DNA of 64,000 bases from Janthinobacterium sp. TB1-E2 (GTDB lineage: Bacteria > Pseudomonadota > Gammaproteobacteria > Burkholderiales > Burkholderiaceae_D), in contig NZ_CP142523.1 in the NCBI RefSeq assembly GCF_036885605.1, forward strand, positions 248,001 to 312,000. Direction: 5' to 3'. The position numbers were made by a program, and so were the translations under genes. Position 1 is the first letter of the stretch. Each line of letters begins with the position of its first letter. Below, one piece after another: positions 8,855-16,859 of the stretch. The notes beneath the pieces were generated by a model. That model ran no database searches. It saw only the letters and a list, made by a program, of their open reading frames with translations, and had not been told where the DNA came from.

Positions 8855-9760
8855 ATGTCCAGACTGCCTAATTTTTCAGCATTGCGCGCCTTCGAGGCGG
8901 CCGCCCGCCATGGCAATTTTTCACGCGCGGCCGAGGAGCTGCACCTGACGCACGGCGCCATCAGCCACCAGGTGCGCAAGTTGGAAGATGAGCTAGGCTT
9001 GCTGCTGTTCCAGCGCAACGGCCGCCACGTCACGGTCACGCCGCAGGGGCGGCAATTTGCGCTGGTGCTGGGCAAGGCTTTTACGGAGATCGCCACGGCG
9101 GCGCAAGCGCTGCGGCCCGCGCCCGCCAATACGCGGTTGACGATCACGGCGATTCCCTCGTTTGCGGCGCGCTGGCTGGCGCCGCGCCTCGGGCATTTCA
9201 TCGAACGTCATCCCGGCATCGAAGTGCTGCTGCAAACGAGCGGCGCCTTGCAGGACCTGGAAGGCGAGGGCATCGACGTGGGGATCCGCTTCGGCCGCGG
9301 CCATTATCCGGGCTTGCTGGTGCAGCCACTGATGGGCGACGTGTATTACCCCGTCTGCAGTCCCCATTACCGGGGCGGCAACTTGCCGGCCACGCCGGCC
9401 GAACTGGCGCACGCAACCTTGCTGCGCTCGCTCGAACCGTGGCGGCCATGGCTGGCAGCGGCCGGCTTGCCATTGGCCGAGCCCGTGGGCGGCGTACTGT
9501 ACGAGGATTTGTCGATGCTGATACGCTCGGCCATCGATGGCGACGGCGTGGCGCTGGTGCGCCATGTGGTGGCGCTGCAGGAGGTGGCGGCGGGGCGGCT
9601 GGTGCGCCTGTTCGATATGGCCGTGCCCTGCGCCGACGCGTATTACCTGGTCAGCCCGCCCGCTGCGGCGCAGCGCGAGCCGGTGCGCGCCTTCCGTGCC
9701 TGGCTGGGCGAAGAAATCGCCGCCTTCCAGGCGCGCGAAGCGCCCACCTTGCTTACATGA
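8855..9760 (+). CDS. LysR-type transcriptional regulator, GcvA-like
   Basis: Predicted protein of 301 residues. The winged helix-turn-helix is at residues 5-65 (FSALRAFEAAARHGNFSRAA, then AISHQVRKLEDELG), close to the GcvA subgroup. A periplasmic-binding-like effector domain follows from about residue 90. It is divergent from the YfcF-like GST gene (108 bases between starts), the common layout for a LysR protein and its target. Its last 8 bases overlap the end of the DUF493 gene on the other strand. The effector is unknown. Confidence 0.9.
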   Translation: MSRLPNFSALRAFEAAARHGNFSRAAEELHLTHGAISHQVRKLEDELGLLLFQRNGRHVTVTPQGRQFALVLGKAFTEIATAAQALRPAPANTRLTITAIPSFAARWLAPRLGHFIERHPGIEVLLQTSGALQDLEGEGIDVGIRFGRGHYPGLLVQPLMGDVYYPVCSPHYRGGNLPATPAELAHATLLRSLEPWRPWLAAAGLPLAEPVGGVLYEDLSMLIRSAIDGDGVALVRHVVALQEVAAGRLVRLFDMAVPCADAYYLVSPPAAAQREPVRAFRAWLGEEIAAFQAREAPTLLT

Positions 9761-10049
9761 CGATCTTGACCATCGGGTGGCCCGACAGCGCCGTGTACAG
9801 GGCGTCGAGCTGCTCGCGGCTGATGGCGCGCACGGTGACGGTCAGGCCCGTGTAATTGCCCTTGCCCGATGGGCGCTCTTCCATGCGGCCTGCGTGGAAG
9901 GTCGGATCGTGGCTGATGACCAGTTCCAGCATGGTCGGCGCGAAGTCGACATGCGTCGGGCCCATGATCTTGATGGGAAAATCGCTCGGGTATTCGATCA
10001 GCGATTCGCTGGGAGGAATCGTCACTTCGGTCGGTGGGGTCGTTTGCAT
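9753..10049 (-). CDS. ybeD: DUF493 family protein (YbeD-like)
   Basis: Predicted protein of 98 residues. The family features are the ESLIEYPSDFPIKIMG opening, then a ferredoxin-like fold with KGNYTGLTVTVRAISREQLDALY and a hydrophobic end. YbeD-type proteins have a regulatory-looking (ACT-like) fold, and their genes usually sit immediately before lipB. Here the downstream neighbour on the same strand is not lipB, and the gene ends inside the tail of the LysR gene. The function of the family is not settled; a link to lipoate metabolism is inferred from gene order in other genomes. Confidence 0.9.
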   Translation of the reverse strand: MQTTPPTEVTIPPSESLIEYPSDFPIKIMGPTHVDFAPTMLELVISHDPTFHAGRMEERPSGKGNYTGLTVTVRAISREQLDALYTALSGHPMVKIVM

Positions 10050-10170
10050 GGGAAATCCAATCAGTGCCGGTCAGAACAGGCAGCGCTTATCGCGCGGCGG
10101 CTGCATAAAAGCGTATTGTAGCCAACTTTGAGGACGGCTGCGCCAGCCGCCACGGCGCAGACGGCAAGGC

Positions 10171-10198
10171 AAAAAAAAAGCCAGCTTTGTAAGCTGGC
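10171..10198 (-). terminator. intrinsic terminator (minus strand)
   Basis: Arms GCCAGCTT and AAGCTGGC with a 3-base loop (10180-10198), followed on the minus strand by a run of nine T (10171-10179). This is a textbook Rho-independent terminator. It lies 167 bases past the FecR/DUF6600 gene and upstream of the DUF493 gene, so it probably ends the FecR transcript. Confidence 0.9.
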
Positions 10199-10364
10199 GA
10201 AAACTATTTCGTTTGGACAAAATAGCCGGAAAAGCGATGCTGTCACTTGGAGGATAAGCAGTGGTCGTACTGTAGACAAACCACGGCGGCTTTGCCTCCT
10301 GTATGTGACGAACTGCGCATTTCGCGGCTTGAACGTCGATACGGCGCGACAGACGGCACCGCCG
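10199..10364. other. intergenic stretch with no gene recognised
   Basis: Between the terminator and the end of the FecR/DUF6600 gene. Short frames are possible here, but none has a convincing protein or ribosome-binding site with continued coding. The 3' untranslated part of the FecR-type transcript probably covers it. I see no repeat or clear operator. Confidence 0.4.
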
Positions 10365-12104
10365 TCAGCGCTCCACTTCCTGCATCCGGCCATTGCGGCC
10401 GGGGCCGCCGCGCTCGTTGTGACGCTCATGGTTGCGCTCACGCGGCGGATTGGCGCGCTCGGCACCGCGCGCTTCCTGGGGCGGACGGGCGGCTGGGGCC
10501 GGCATCGGCGGCGGCGCGGGGCGCGGCTGGGCCACGGGCGGCGGAGCAGGCAAGACGGGCGACGCCGTCTGCAGCACCTCGCGGCGGGGAGCACGCTCGG
10601 CGCGGTGCCAGTCGGCGCGGGGCCGCTCCTCGCCACGCCATCCGGGCCGGGCCACATGATCTTGCACGGGCGGCAAGGCCGGCATGGCTGGCATGGCCGG
10701 CATCAGGGGCTGTTGCGGCACCGGTGGCTGGGCCGGAACGGGCGGCCGGTTCGGCTGCATGGGACGCGGCGCCATGTGCGTCAGTCCATCGTCCGTCTGC
10801 AAGCGGCCGGGACGGTTCACCCAGTCGCGCCGGGGCTCCCTCGGCTCGGCGGGACGCTGCCAGTTGCCAGCCGGCGCAGGCGCCGTGCTCAACGGCAAGC
10901 TTTGCATGACGGGCGGCGGCATGGTGGTGCGGTTGCGGCGCGGCACGTCGACCGTCCGCGAGCCGCCAAAACGCTCGCCGGGCAGCATCGTCATGCCTTC
11001 GCGCCGTTCGCGCTCGCCCGCCACGGGGCGGCGCCCCTCGGCCATCCGGTTGATGCGGCGCTCATACTCGGCGCTGGCGCGGTAGCCGGGCACGTAGCGC
11101 TCGTGCGGCGACAAAGGAAACCAGCCGACGCCGGGGCGCTGGCCATGCTGTGGTCCGTTATGTGGTCCATGATTACCGCCGACCCAGCCCACCAGCGCCG
11201 GCGCCCAGGGCACGCGGCCGCGCTCGCGTCCCGGCGCCCAGCCCCAGCGGTGGCCCAGCAGCACCCAGCGGCCGTAGTGCGAGGGCGCATAACCCCACGG
11301 CGCATTGTCGACCCAGGTCCAGCCCCACGGTGCGATCCACGTCCAGCGCCCGTCGCTGTACGGCGCCCAGCCGGCCGGCACCGCGCTGGGCAGCCACAAG
11401 GGGCCGTATTCCGCGTCTTCCTGCCAGGCGCCGTAGCGGTCCAGCTCTTCATAACCGGTGGTATCGTCCGTGACATAGCGCAAGGCCGGCGCGGCGGCGG
11501 GCAAGGCTTCGGGCCAGTTGTCGAAGGCGATCCGCTGCAAGGCGCCCGTGCGCAATTCTTCGTCCGTCAGTTCAGCGCGCTTGCCTGCGCGCAAGGTGAC
11601 GCTGCCCGTTGCGCCATCCACGTCGGCCGCACCGTCGAGTACGCTGACGACGCTGGCGCCGGGCTGGCGCCCCGCCTCAATGCGCACCCAGCCCGGCTGG
11701 GTCAGGATCACGCGGGCCTGGGCGGTGGTCAGCTCGAAGCCGCGCAGCGCGTCGGGATTGCGCACGCGCACGCTGACCGTGCCATAGCTGAGGTGCAATT
11801 TGAAACTGTCGTCATCGAGCTCGCTCACTTCCAGCTCGGAATCGCCATCGAGGCGCACGGCGGCCGCGCCCACGCGAAACTCGGCCAGCGCGCCGCGCAT
11901 GGTGCTCAAACGGTTATCCGTCGTGACGGGCCAGTTCAGCAGGGCGTTTTGCGCGTCGCCATCGCCGGCGCGCACCAGCACCTGCCCTTCGACGGTGGAA
12001 ATACGCCCCACGCGGGCGGGCGGATCCTCGGCCAAGGCCAGGGAACACGCCGACGACAGCAGCACGGCGCAGATGGTTTTCAGCAGGGGCAGGGTCGGAC
12101 GCAT
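10365..12104 (-). CDS. secreted FecR-domain / DUF6600 protein with Pro-Arg-rich tail
   Basis: Predicted protein of 579 residues. A signal peptide (about 1-25, cut near SLALA-ED) is followed by a FecR-like domain at about 35-135 (VGRISTVEGQVLVRAG, LSTMRGALAEFRVG). A tryptophan-rich DUF6600-type region at about 195-330 has repeated W-x-W and GxW motifs (DGRWTWIAPWGWTWVDNAPW). The final 250 residues are rich in Pro, Arg, Met and Gln, with short MPAMPAMPALPP repeats and no predicted fold. No sigma factor or receptor is adjacent, so this is not a FecR anti-sigma partner. An envelope or cell-surface role is likely, but the function is unknown. A strong terminator follows. Confidence 0.82.
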   Translation of the reverse strand: MRPTLPLLKTICAVLLSSACSLALAEDPPARVGRISTVEGQVLVRAGDGDAQNALLNWPVTTDNRLSTMRGALAEFRVGAAAVRLDGDSELEVSELDDDSFKLHLSYGTVSVRVRNPDALRGFELTTAQARVILTQPGWVRIEAGRQPGASVVSVLDGAADVDGATGSVTLRAGKRAELTDEELRTGALQRIAFDNWPEALPAAAPALRYVTDDTTGYEELDRYGAWQEDAEYGPLWLPSAVPAGWAPYSDGRWTWIAPWGWTWVDNAPWGYAPSHYGRWVLLGHRWGWAPGRERGRVPWAPALVGWVGGNHGPHNGPQHGQRPGVGWFPLSPHERYVPGYRASAEYERRINRMAEGRRPVAGERERREGMTMLPGERFGGSRTVDVPRRNRTTMPPPVMQSLPLSTAPAPAGNWQRPAEPREPRRDWVNRPGRLQTDDGLTHMAPRPMQPNRPPVPAQPPVPQQPLMPAMPAMPALPPVQDHVARPGWRGEERPRADWHRAERAPRREVLQTASPVLPAPPPVAQPRPAPPPMPAPAARPPQEARGAERANPPRERNHERHNERGGPGRNGRMQEVER

Positions 12105-12211
12105 GGCGCGCTCCAGGCAGGACGCAGATGAAAGGAAGACAACAGGCCGATTACAGTCCTATCGGGCAAGTACCGCAAGCGGGCTTACAAATGTTTGCAT
12201 ATTGACTTCGT

Positions 12212-12853
12212 TCAGGATGCCGTCTGGCCTCCGCGCTTGACGAAGAACAGGGCGGCGCCGACGGCCATCAGCAAGCCGCCAAAGAAGCGGTTCTGCTTCT
12301 TTACGGCCTTGGCGTCGCGGAAAAAGCGCTGCATCGACGAAGCGAGGAAAGCGTAGCTGTGCATGACGATCTGGTCGATCGTGCACATCGTAACGGCCAG
12401 GATCAGCAATTGCGGCAGCAAGGGCGCAGCAGGGCTGATGAATTGCGGCAACACCGCCACCATGAAGATGATGCCCTTCGGATTCGTCACGTTCGTCAAA
12501 AAACCCGTCAGCACGCGCCGGCGCCAGGACGGAACCACGGCGTCGGCATGCAGGTCGCCGGCCACCGCCACCTTGGCGCGCCATTGCGACAGGCCCAGGT
12601 AGATCAGGTACAGGGCGCCCACTGTCTTGACGATATTGAACGCCACTTCGGAGGCCAGCAGCAAAGAGCCGACGCCGGCGCCGGCGATACCGAGCACCAC
12701 CAGCAGCCCCAGCTGCAGGCCGAGAATGGTGGCGCTGGCCTTTTTCACCCCGTACGACAGGCCGTGCGACATCGACAGCACGGCGCCCGAGCCGGGCGAG
12801 ACGGCGATGATGGAGGCGGCGACGACAAAGGTGATCCAGGTGGCAAATGGCAT
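12212..12853 (-). CDS. LysE/RhtB family exporter
   Basis: Predicted protein of 213 residues with about six membrane segments. The N-terminal AASIIAVSPGSGAVLSMSHG matches the conserved P-G-P/S loop of the LysE-RhtB group. LYLIYLGLSQWRAK closes the first half, and FLTNVTNPKGIIFMVAVLPQF, the second signature, follows. These proteins export amino acids such as threonine, homoserine or lysine, or related compounds; the exact substrate cannot be read. It is transcribed in the same direction as the FecR-type gene, 107 bases away, probably independently. Confidence 0.88.
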   Translation of the reverse strand: MPFATWITFVVAASIIAVSPGSGAVLSMSHGLSYGVKKASATILGLQLGLLVVLGIAGAGVGSLLLASEVAFNIVKTVGALYLIYLGLSQWRAKVAVAGDLHADAVVPSWRRRVLTGFLTNVTNPKGIIFMVAVLPQFISPAAPLLPQLLILAVTMCTIDQIVMHSYAFLASSMQRFFRDAKAVKKQNRFFGGLLMAVGAALFFVKRGGQTAS

Positions 12854-13046
12854 GCGGTTTCCAAAAAAATGGGAATGAGGGGCAATTTTAACCCGCTCAG
12901 TGCGGCCTTGCCGGCCCGCCCTGAGGTAAGATCGCAGTCATGCCTTACCTGGGCCATCCCTTGCCGTACAACCAAGAATAACATCATGAAAAACAACACT
13001 TTCTTCGCTCCCCGATTCCCTGTCACCAAAGCGGGAGCGCGCTGAG

Positions 13047-13994
13047 ATGGCCGGCTCCAGCCTGTTGGCCCTGCTCGACGACATCGCCAGCATCCTCGAC
13101 GACGTTTCCCTGATGACCAAGGTGGCCGCCAAGAAGACGGCCGGCGTGCTCGGTGACGACCTGGCCCTGAACGCACAGCAAGTGGCCGGCGTGCGCGCCG
13201 AACGCGAATTGCCCGTCGTCTGGGCCGTCGCCGTCGGTTCGCTGAAAAACAAGGCCATCCTCGTGCCTGCCGCGCTGGCCATCAGCGCGTTTGCGCCGTG
13301 GGCCATCACGCCGCTCTTGATGGTGGGCGGCGCCTACCTGTGCTTCGAGGGTTTTGAGAAGATCGCGCACAAATACCTGCACCCGGACGACAGCCACAAG
13401 GCCGAGCTGGCGCAGGCGCTGCGCGACCCGCAGGTCGACCTCGTCGCGCTGGAAAAAGACAAGATCAAGGGCGCCATCCGCACCGACTTCATTTTATCGG
13501 CGGAAATCATCGTCATCGCGCTGGGCACGGTGGCCGCGGCCACCTTCGCCGAGCAGGTGGCCGTCGTCGTCGGCATCGCCCTTCTCATGACGGTCGGCGT
13601 GTACGGCCTGGTGGCCGGCATCGTCAAGCTCGATGACGCCGGCTTTTACCTGGCTGCGCGCAAGGGCGCGGGCGCGCTGATGGACGGCGTGCGTGGCTTT
13701 GGCCGCATGCTCGTGTCGGCGGCGCCGAAACTGATGAAATTTCTCTCCGTCGTGGGCACCCTGGCCATGTTCATGGTCGGCGGCGGCATTCTGACGCATG
13801 GCTGGCCGTGGGCCAGCGGCATGCTGCACCATGCGGAAGCTGCCGTCGGCGGCGTGGCCGGCATCGGCCCCGTGCTGGCAGCCGTCACGCCCAGCCTGAT
13901 CAACGCGGTAGCCGGCCTCATCGCCGGTGGCTTGGTGCTGGCCGGCGTCACGGCCGTGTCGGCTTTGTTGCGCATGGTCAAGTCAAGCAAATAA
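13047..13994 (+). CDS. yedI: DUF808 inner-membrane protein, YedI-like
   Basis: Predicted protein of 315 residues, the usual length. The characteristic N-terminus is [20 protein letters not shown], followed by the [21 protein letters not shown] segment. Several hydrophobic segments follow, with [16 protein letters not shown] in the first third and a hydrophobic C-terminal pair. YedI proteins are widespread inner-membrane proteins of unknown function. A strong hairpin lies 16 bases downstream, before the YiaA-like gene. Confidence 0.9.
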   Translation: MAGSSLLALLDDIASILDDVSLMTKVAAKKTAGVLGDDLALNAQQVAGVRAERELPVVWAVAVGSLKNKAILVPAALAISAFAPWAITPLLMVGGAYLCFEGFEKIAHKYLHPDDSHKAELAQALRDPQVDLVALEKDKIKGAIRTDFILSAEIIVIALGTVAAATFAEQVAVVVGIALLMTVGVYGLVAGIVKLDDAGFYLAARKGAGALMDGVRGFGRMLVSAAPKLMKFLSVVGTLAMFMVGGGILTHGWPWASGMLHHAEAAVGGVAGIGPVLAAVTPSLINAVAGLIAGGLVLAGVTAVSALLRMVKSSK

Positions 13995-14009
13995 ACTTTC
14001 TGATCTGAT

Positions 14010-14041
14010 GGGGCGGCAGGCGCATCCGTGCCTGCCGCCCC
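14010..14041 (+). terminator. strong GC-rich hairpin after the DUF808 gene
   Basis: Perfect 12-base arms (GGGGCGGCAGGC at 14010-14021 and complement at 14030-14041) with an 8-base loop. There is no T-run after it, so it may end or weaken transcription, or protect the 3' end of the DUF808 message. The next gene starts 38 bases later. Confidence 0.55.
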
Positions 14042-14078
14042 GGCCATGCCGGCGGCGCCGTCCGTCCATGGAGACCCT

Positions 14079-14510
14079 ATGCAGACTTCCCCCATCCAAC
14101 GTCCCAGCAGCGCCTTTATCGGCGCCTCCTGGGCGGCATTGCTGATCGGCGTCATCACCTACCTGTCCGGCCTGTGGCACGCCAGCATGGCGCTCAACGA
14201 GAAGGGCTATTACTTCACGATCCTCATGTACGGCCTGTTCGCCGCCATCTCGCTGCAAAAATCCGTGCGCGACCGCGCCGAGGGCATCGCCGTGACGGGC
14301 ATCTATTTCGGCCTGTGCTGGATTTCCGTACTGCTGGCCTTGCTGCTGCTGACGGTCGGCCTGTGGAACGCCACCCTGCAGAACAGCGAGAAGGGTTTCT
14401 ACGCGATGGCATTCCTGCTCAGTCTGTTTGCGGCCGTGGCCGTGCAAAAGAATGTGCGCGACGTGGCGCGTGCCTCGGCCGCGACGCCCGCCGAGATACC
14501 GGGAACTTAA
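14079..14510 (+). CDS. YiaA/YiaB family inner-membrane protein
   Basis: Predicted protein of 143 residues from the ATG at 14079. An upstream ATG at 14028 would add a Pro/Ala leader that overlaps the hairpin, so I prefer the later start. Two similar halves each hold two membrane segments: [35 protein letters not shown], then [35 protein letters not shown]. The first YiaAB motif is therefore duplicated within the protein. The function of the family is unknown. It may be cotranscribed with the DUF808 gene if the hairpin between them leaks. Confidence 0.87.
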   Translation: MQTSPIQRPSSAFIGASWAALLIGVITYLSGLWHASMALNEKGYYFTILMYGLFAAISLQKSVRDRAEGIAVTGIYFGLCWISVLLALLLLTVGLWNATLQNSEKGFYAMAFLLSLFAAVAVQKNVRDVARASAATPAEIPGT

Positions 14511-14555
14511 ACACCAGCCGCGTATCTATCCTTATATCCATCTCGGGAGAGGACG

Positions 14556-16664
14556 ATGAGCGACCAGCAAAAACGTTTGCAGATGGCGCTGGAGGCGGCG
14601 CACATGGCGATCTGGGATTCGCGCCTCATCGACGGCCAGGTCATCGACGGCACGGTCAGCTGGTCGGCCAAGGGGGCTGCCTTGCTGGGCCTGGAAGAGC
14701 GGGCCCTGACACAGCCATTTCGCACCTTTCTCGGCTTCGTCCATGTGGATGACCAGGGCCCGCTGCTCGAGGTGATGCAGGAAGCCGTGCGCCAGCGCGA
14801 CGGCTACGCCCTGCAATACCGCGTCGTCTGGCCCGATGGCAGCGAACGCTGGCTGGCGGCCAAGGCGCAAGTGTTCACGGATGCGGATGGCCAGCCCGAC
14901 CGCACCCTGGGCATCATCTGGGATATCACCGAGCACATGCTGCGCGAACTGCTGATCGCCGAGCGCAAGGAACTGGCCGAAGTGACACTCAGCTCCATCG
15001 GCGACGGCGTCATCACCACCGATCCGTACGGCAAGACACGCTACCTGAACCGGGTGGCCGAGCAATTGACGGGCTGGAGCAACGAACTGGCACGCGGCAT
15101 GGATATCAGCCAGACCTTGCCGCTGGTCGACGAACGCACGGGCGAAGCGCTCGAACACGTGGCATACAAATGCCTGCAGCAGCGCCAGGCCATCGGCATT
15201 TCAGCGCATTCGCAGCTGGTCACGCGCGATGGACGGCACATCGCCGTGGAAGACTCGGCCGCGCCGATCTGGTCGCGCGACGGCGACATCCTCGGCGCCG
15301 TCGTCGTGTTCCGCGACGTCAGCCATGAGCGCAAGCTGAGCCAGCAACTGTCGTGGCACGCCACGCACGATACCCTGACGGGCCTGATCAACCGGCGCGA
15401 ATTCGAACACCTGGTTGCCGGCGCCCTGCACACGGCCAAGCAGGATGGCCACGTGCATGCGCTGCTGTACCTGGACCTGGACCAGTTCAAGGTCATCAAC
15501 GATACCTGCGGCCATGGCGCCGGCGACGTGCTGCTGCAGCTGCTGGCGAAAATGCTGCAGGCACAAATGCGCGACAGCGACATCCTCGCGCGCCTGGGCG
15601 GCGACGAACTGGGCGTGCTGTTGCCGCACTGTCCGCTCGACCATGCACGCCAGATCGGCGAACAGCTGCGCCAGTCCATCCGCGATTTCCGTTTCGCCTG
15701 GGATAGCCGCAGTTTTGAGCTGGGCGTGAGCATCGGCATGGTCGAAATCAGCCAGGACAGCAAGTCCATGAGCGAGCTGCTGAGCGCCGCCGACCAGGCC
15801 TGCTACCTGGCCAAGGAGCAGGGCCGCAACCGCATCCATGTCTACCAGGAGTCCGACGTCATGCTGGCCCAGCGGCACGGCGAAATGCTGTGGATTTCGC
15901 GCCTGAACGAAGCGTTCGCCCACGATTACTTCCGCCTGTACGCCATGCCCATCGTGCACCTGAACGACAGCCAGGAACACCACGACGAAGTGCTGATCCG
16001 CATCCGCAACAGCCAGGGCGACCTGATCTTGCCGGGCGCCTTCATCCCCGCCGCCGAGCGCTACGACATGATGCTGTCCATCGACCGCTGGGTCATCCGT
16101 GCCGTCTGCGCGCATATCGAGAGCGTGCGCGACAGCCTGCCGCCGATCGAAGCGATGGCGGAAAGCCGGCGCCGCGCACCGGCCCTGTATTCCGTCAACC
16201 TGTCGGGCATGTCGCTGGCCGATGCCGGCTTGCACGACTACATCACCGAGCAGTTCGTGCAATTCGCCATCGCGCCCGAGCAGCTCTGCTTTGAAATCAC
16301 GGAAACGGCCGTTATCGCCAACCTGCCCAAGGCACAAGTGTTCATGCGCCAGCTCAAGGCCATGGGCTGCCGCTTCTCGCTCGACGACTTCGGCAGCGGC
16401 TTTTCCTCGTTCGGCTACCTGAAGGCGCTGCCCGTCGACTATCTGAAGATCGACGGCGTCTTCGTGCGCGACATCGCCAGCAACGCCATCAACCGCGCCA
16501 TGGTCAAGGCCATCAATGAAGTGGGCCACGTGATGGGCTTGAAAACGGTGGCCGAATACGTGGAAGACGAAGCCACCCTGGCCGTCATCCGCGAGCTGGG
16601 CATCGACTACGCGCAAGGCTACGCCGTGGGCAGCCTGCGCCCGCTGACGGCGGGCGTGGATTAG
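14556..16664 (+). CDS. PAS-PAS-GGDEF-EAL signalling protein
   Basis: Predicted protein of 702 residues with no membrane segment. Two PAS-type sensor domains (about 5-135 and 135-265) precede a GGDEF domain (about 270-430) and an EAL domain (about 440-690). The GGDEF signature reads GGDEL, with the catalytic Asp-Glu kept and Phe replaced by Leu. The EAL signature reads EVLIR instead of EALLR, but the later metal-binding ETAVIANL and LDDFGSGFSSFGYL motifs look intact. It probably controls cyclic-di-GMP, more likely as a phosphodiesterase or a sensor with altered synthase activity. A GAGAGGACG ribosome-binding site precedes the ATG. No partner gene is adjacent. Confidence 0.92.
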   Translation: MSDQQKRLQMALEAAHMAIWDSRLIDGQVIDGTVSWSAKGAALLGLEERALTQPFRTFLGFVHVDDQGPLLEVMQEAVRQRDGYALQYRVVWPDGSERWLAAKAQVFTDADGQPDRTLGIIWDITEHMLRELLIAERKELAEVTLSSIGDGVITTDPYGKTRYLNRVAEQLTGWSNELARGMDISQTLPLVDERTGEALEHVAYKCLQQRQAIGISAHSQLVTRDGRHIAVEDSAAPIWSRDGDILGAVVVFRDVSHERKLSQQLSWHATHDTLTGLINRREFEHLVAGALHTAKQDGHVHALLYLDLDQFKVINDTCGHGAGDVLLQLLAKMLQAQMRDSDILARLGGDELGVLLPHCPLDHARQIGEQLRQSIRDFRFAWDSRSFELGVSIGMVEISQDSKSMSELLSAADQACYLAKEQGRNRIHVYQESDVMLAQRHGEMLWISRLNEAFAHDYFRLYAMPIVHLNDSQEHHDEVLIRIRNSQGDLILPGAFIPAAERYDMMLSIDRWVIRAVCAHIESVRDSLPPIEAMAESRRRAPALYSVNLSGMSLADAGLHDYITEQFVQFAIAPEQLCFEITETAVIANLPKAQVFMRQLKAMGCRFSLDDFGSGFSSFGYLKALPVDYLKIDGVFVRDIASNAINRAMVKAINEVGHVMGLKTVAEYVEDEATLAVIRELGIDYAQGYAVGSLRPLTAGVD

Positions 16665-16746
16665 CCACCAACGGCAACCAGTAGCTTTAAAACAATGCCG
16701 CATTGCTATTGCTAAATGCGTGCAAGCACGACCAATCTGGAGGATT

Positions 16747-16788
16747 TTGATCTACATCAATAAATTTGCGCAGGCGACTCCTTACACT
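16747..16788 (+). promoter_or_regulatory. FNR/Anr box and class II promoter for the chemoreceptor-hemN operon
   Basis: TTGATCTACATCAA (16747-16760) is a perfect TTGAT-N4-ATCAA FNR box. A TACACT -10 element at 16783-16788 lies 22 bases downstream, exactly the spacing of class II FNR-activated promoters (box centred at -41.5, start near 16795). An Fnr-type gene lies at 28779-29537. Low-oxygen activation of the PAS chemoreceptor and the genes after it is therefore expected. Confidence 0.85.
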
Positions 16789-16859
16789 GATCTCCATTCT
16801 TGCAATCGTGCAAGTCTTACTCACCAATTAGCTATTCAACTGATCAGGAAGCCGCGACC

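Noticed and set aside
10247..10364. Possible small gene starting near 10247 with GGAGG
   Set aside because: The start would be TTG, and the frame soon runs antisense into the FecR-type gene with no family-like sequence.
10128..12131. 667-codon open frame on the plus strand
   Set aside because: Antisense to the FecR/DUF6600 gene, which has a signal peptide and known domains; the plus-strand product has no family features.
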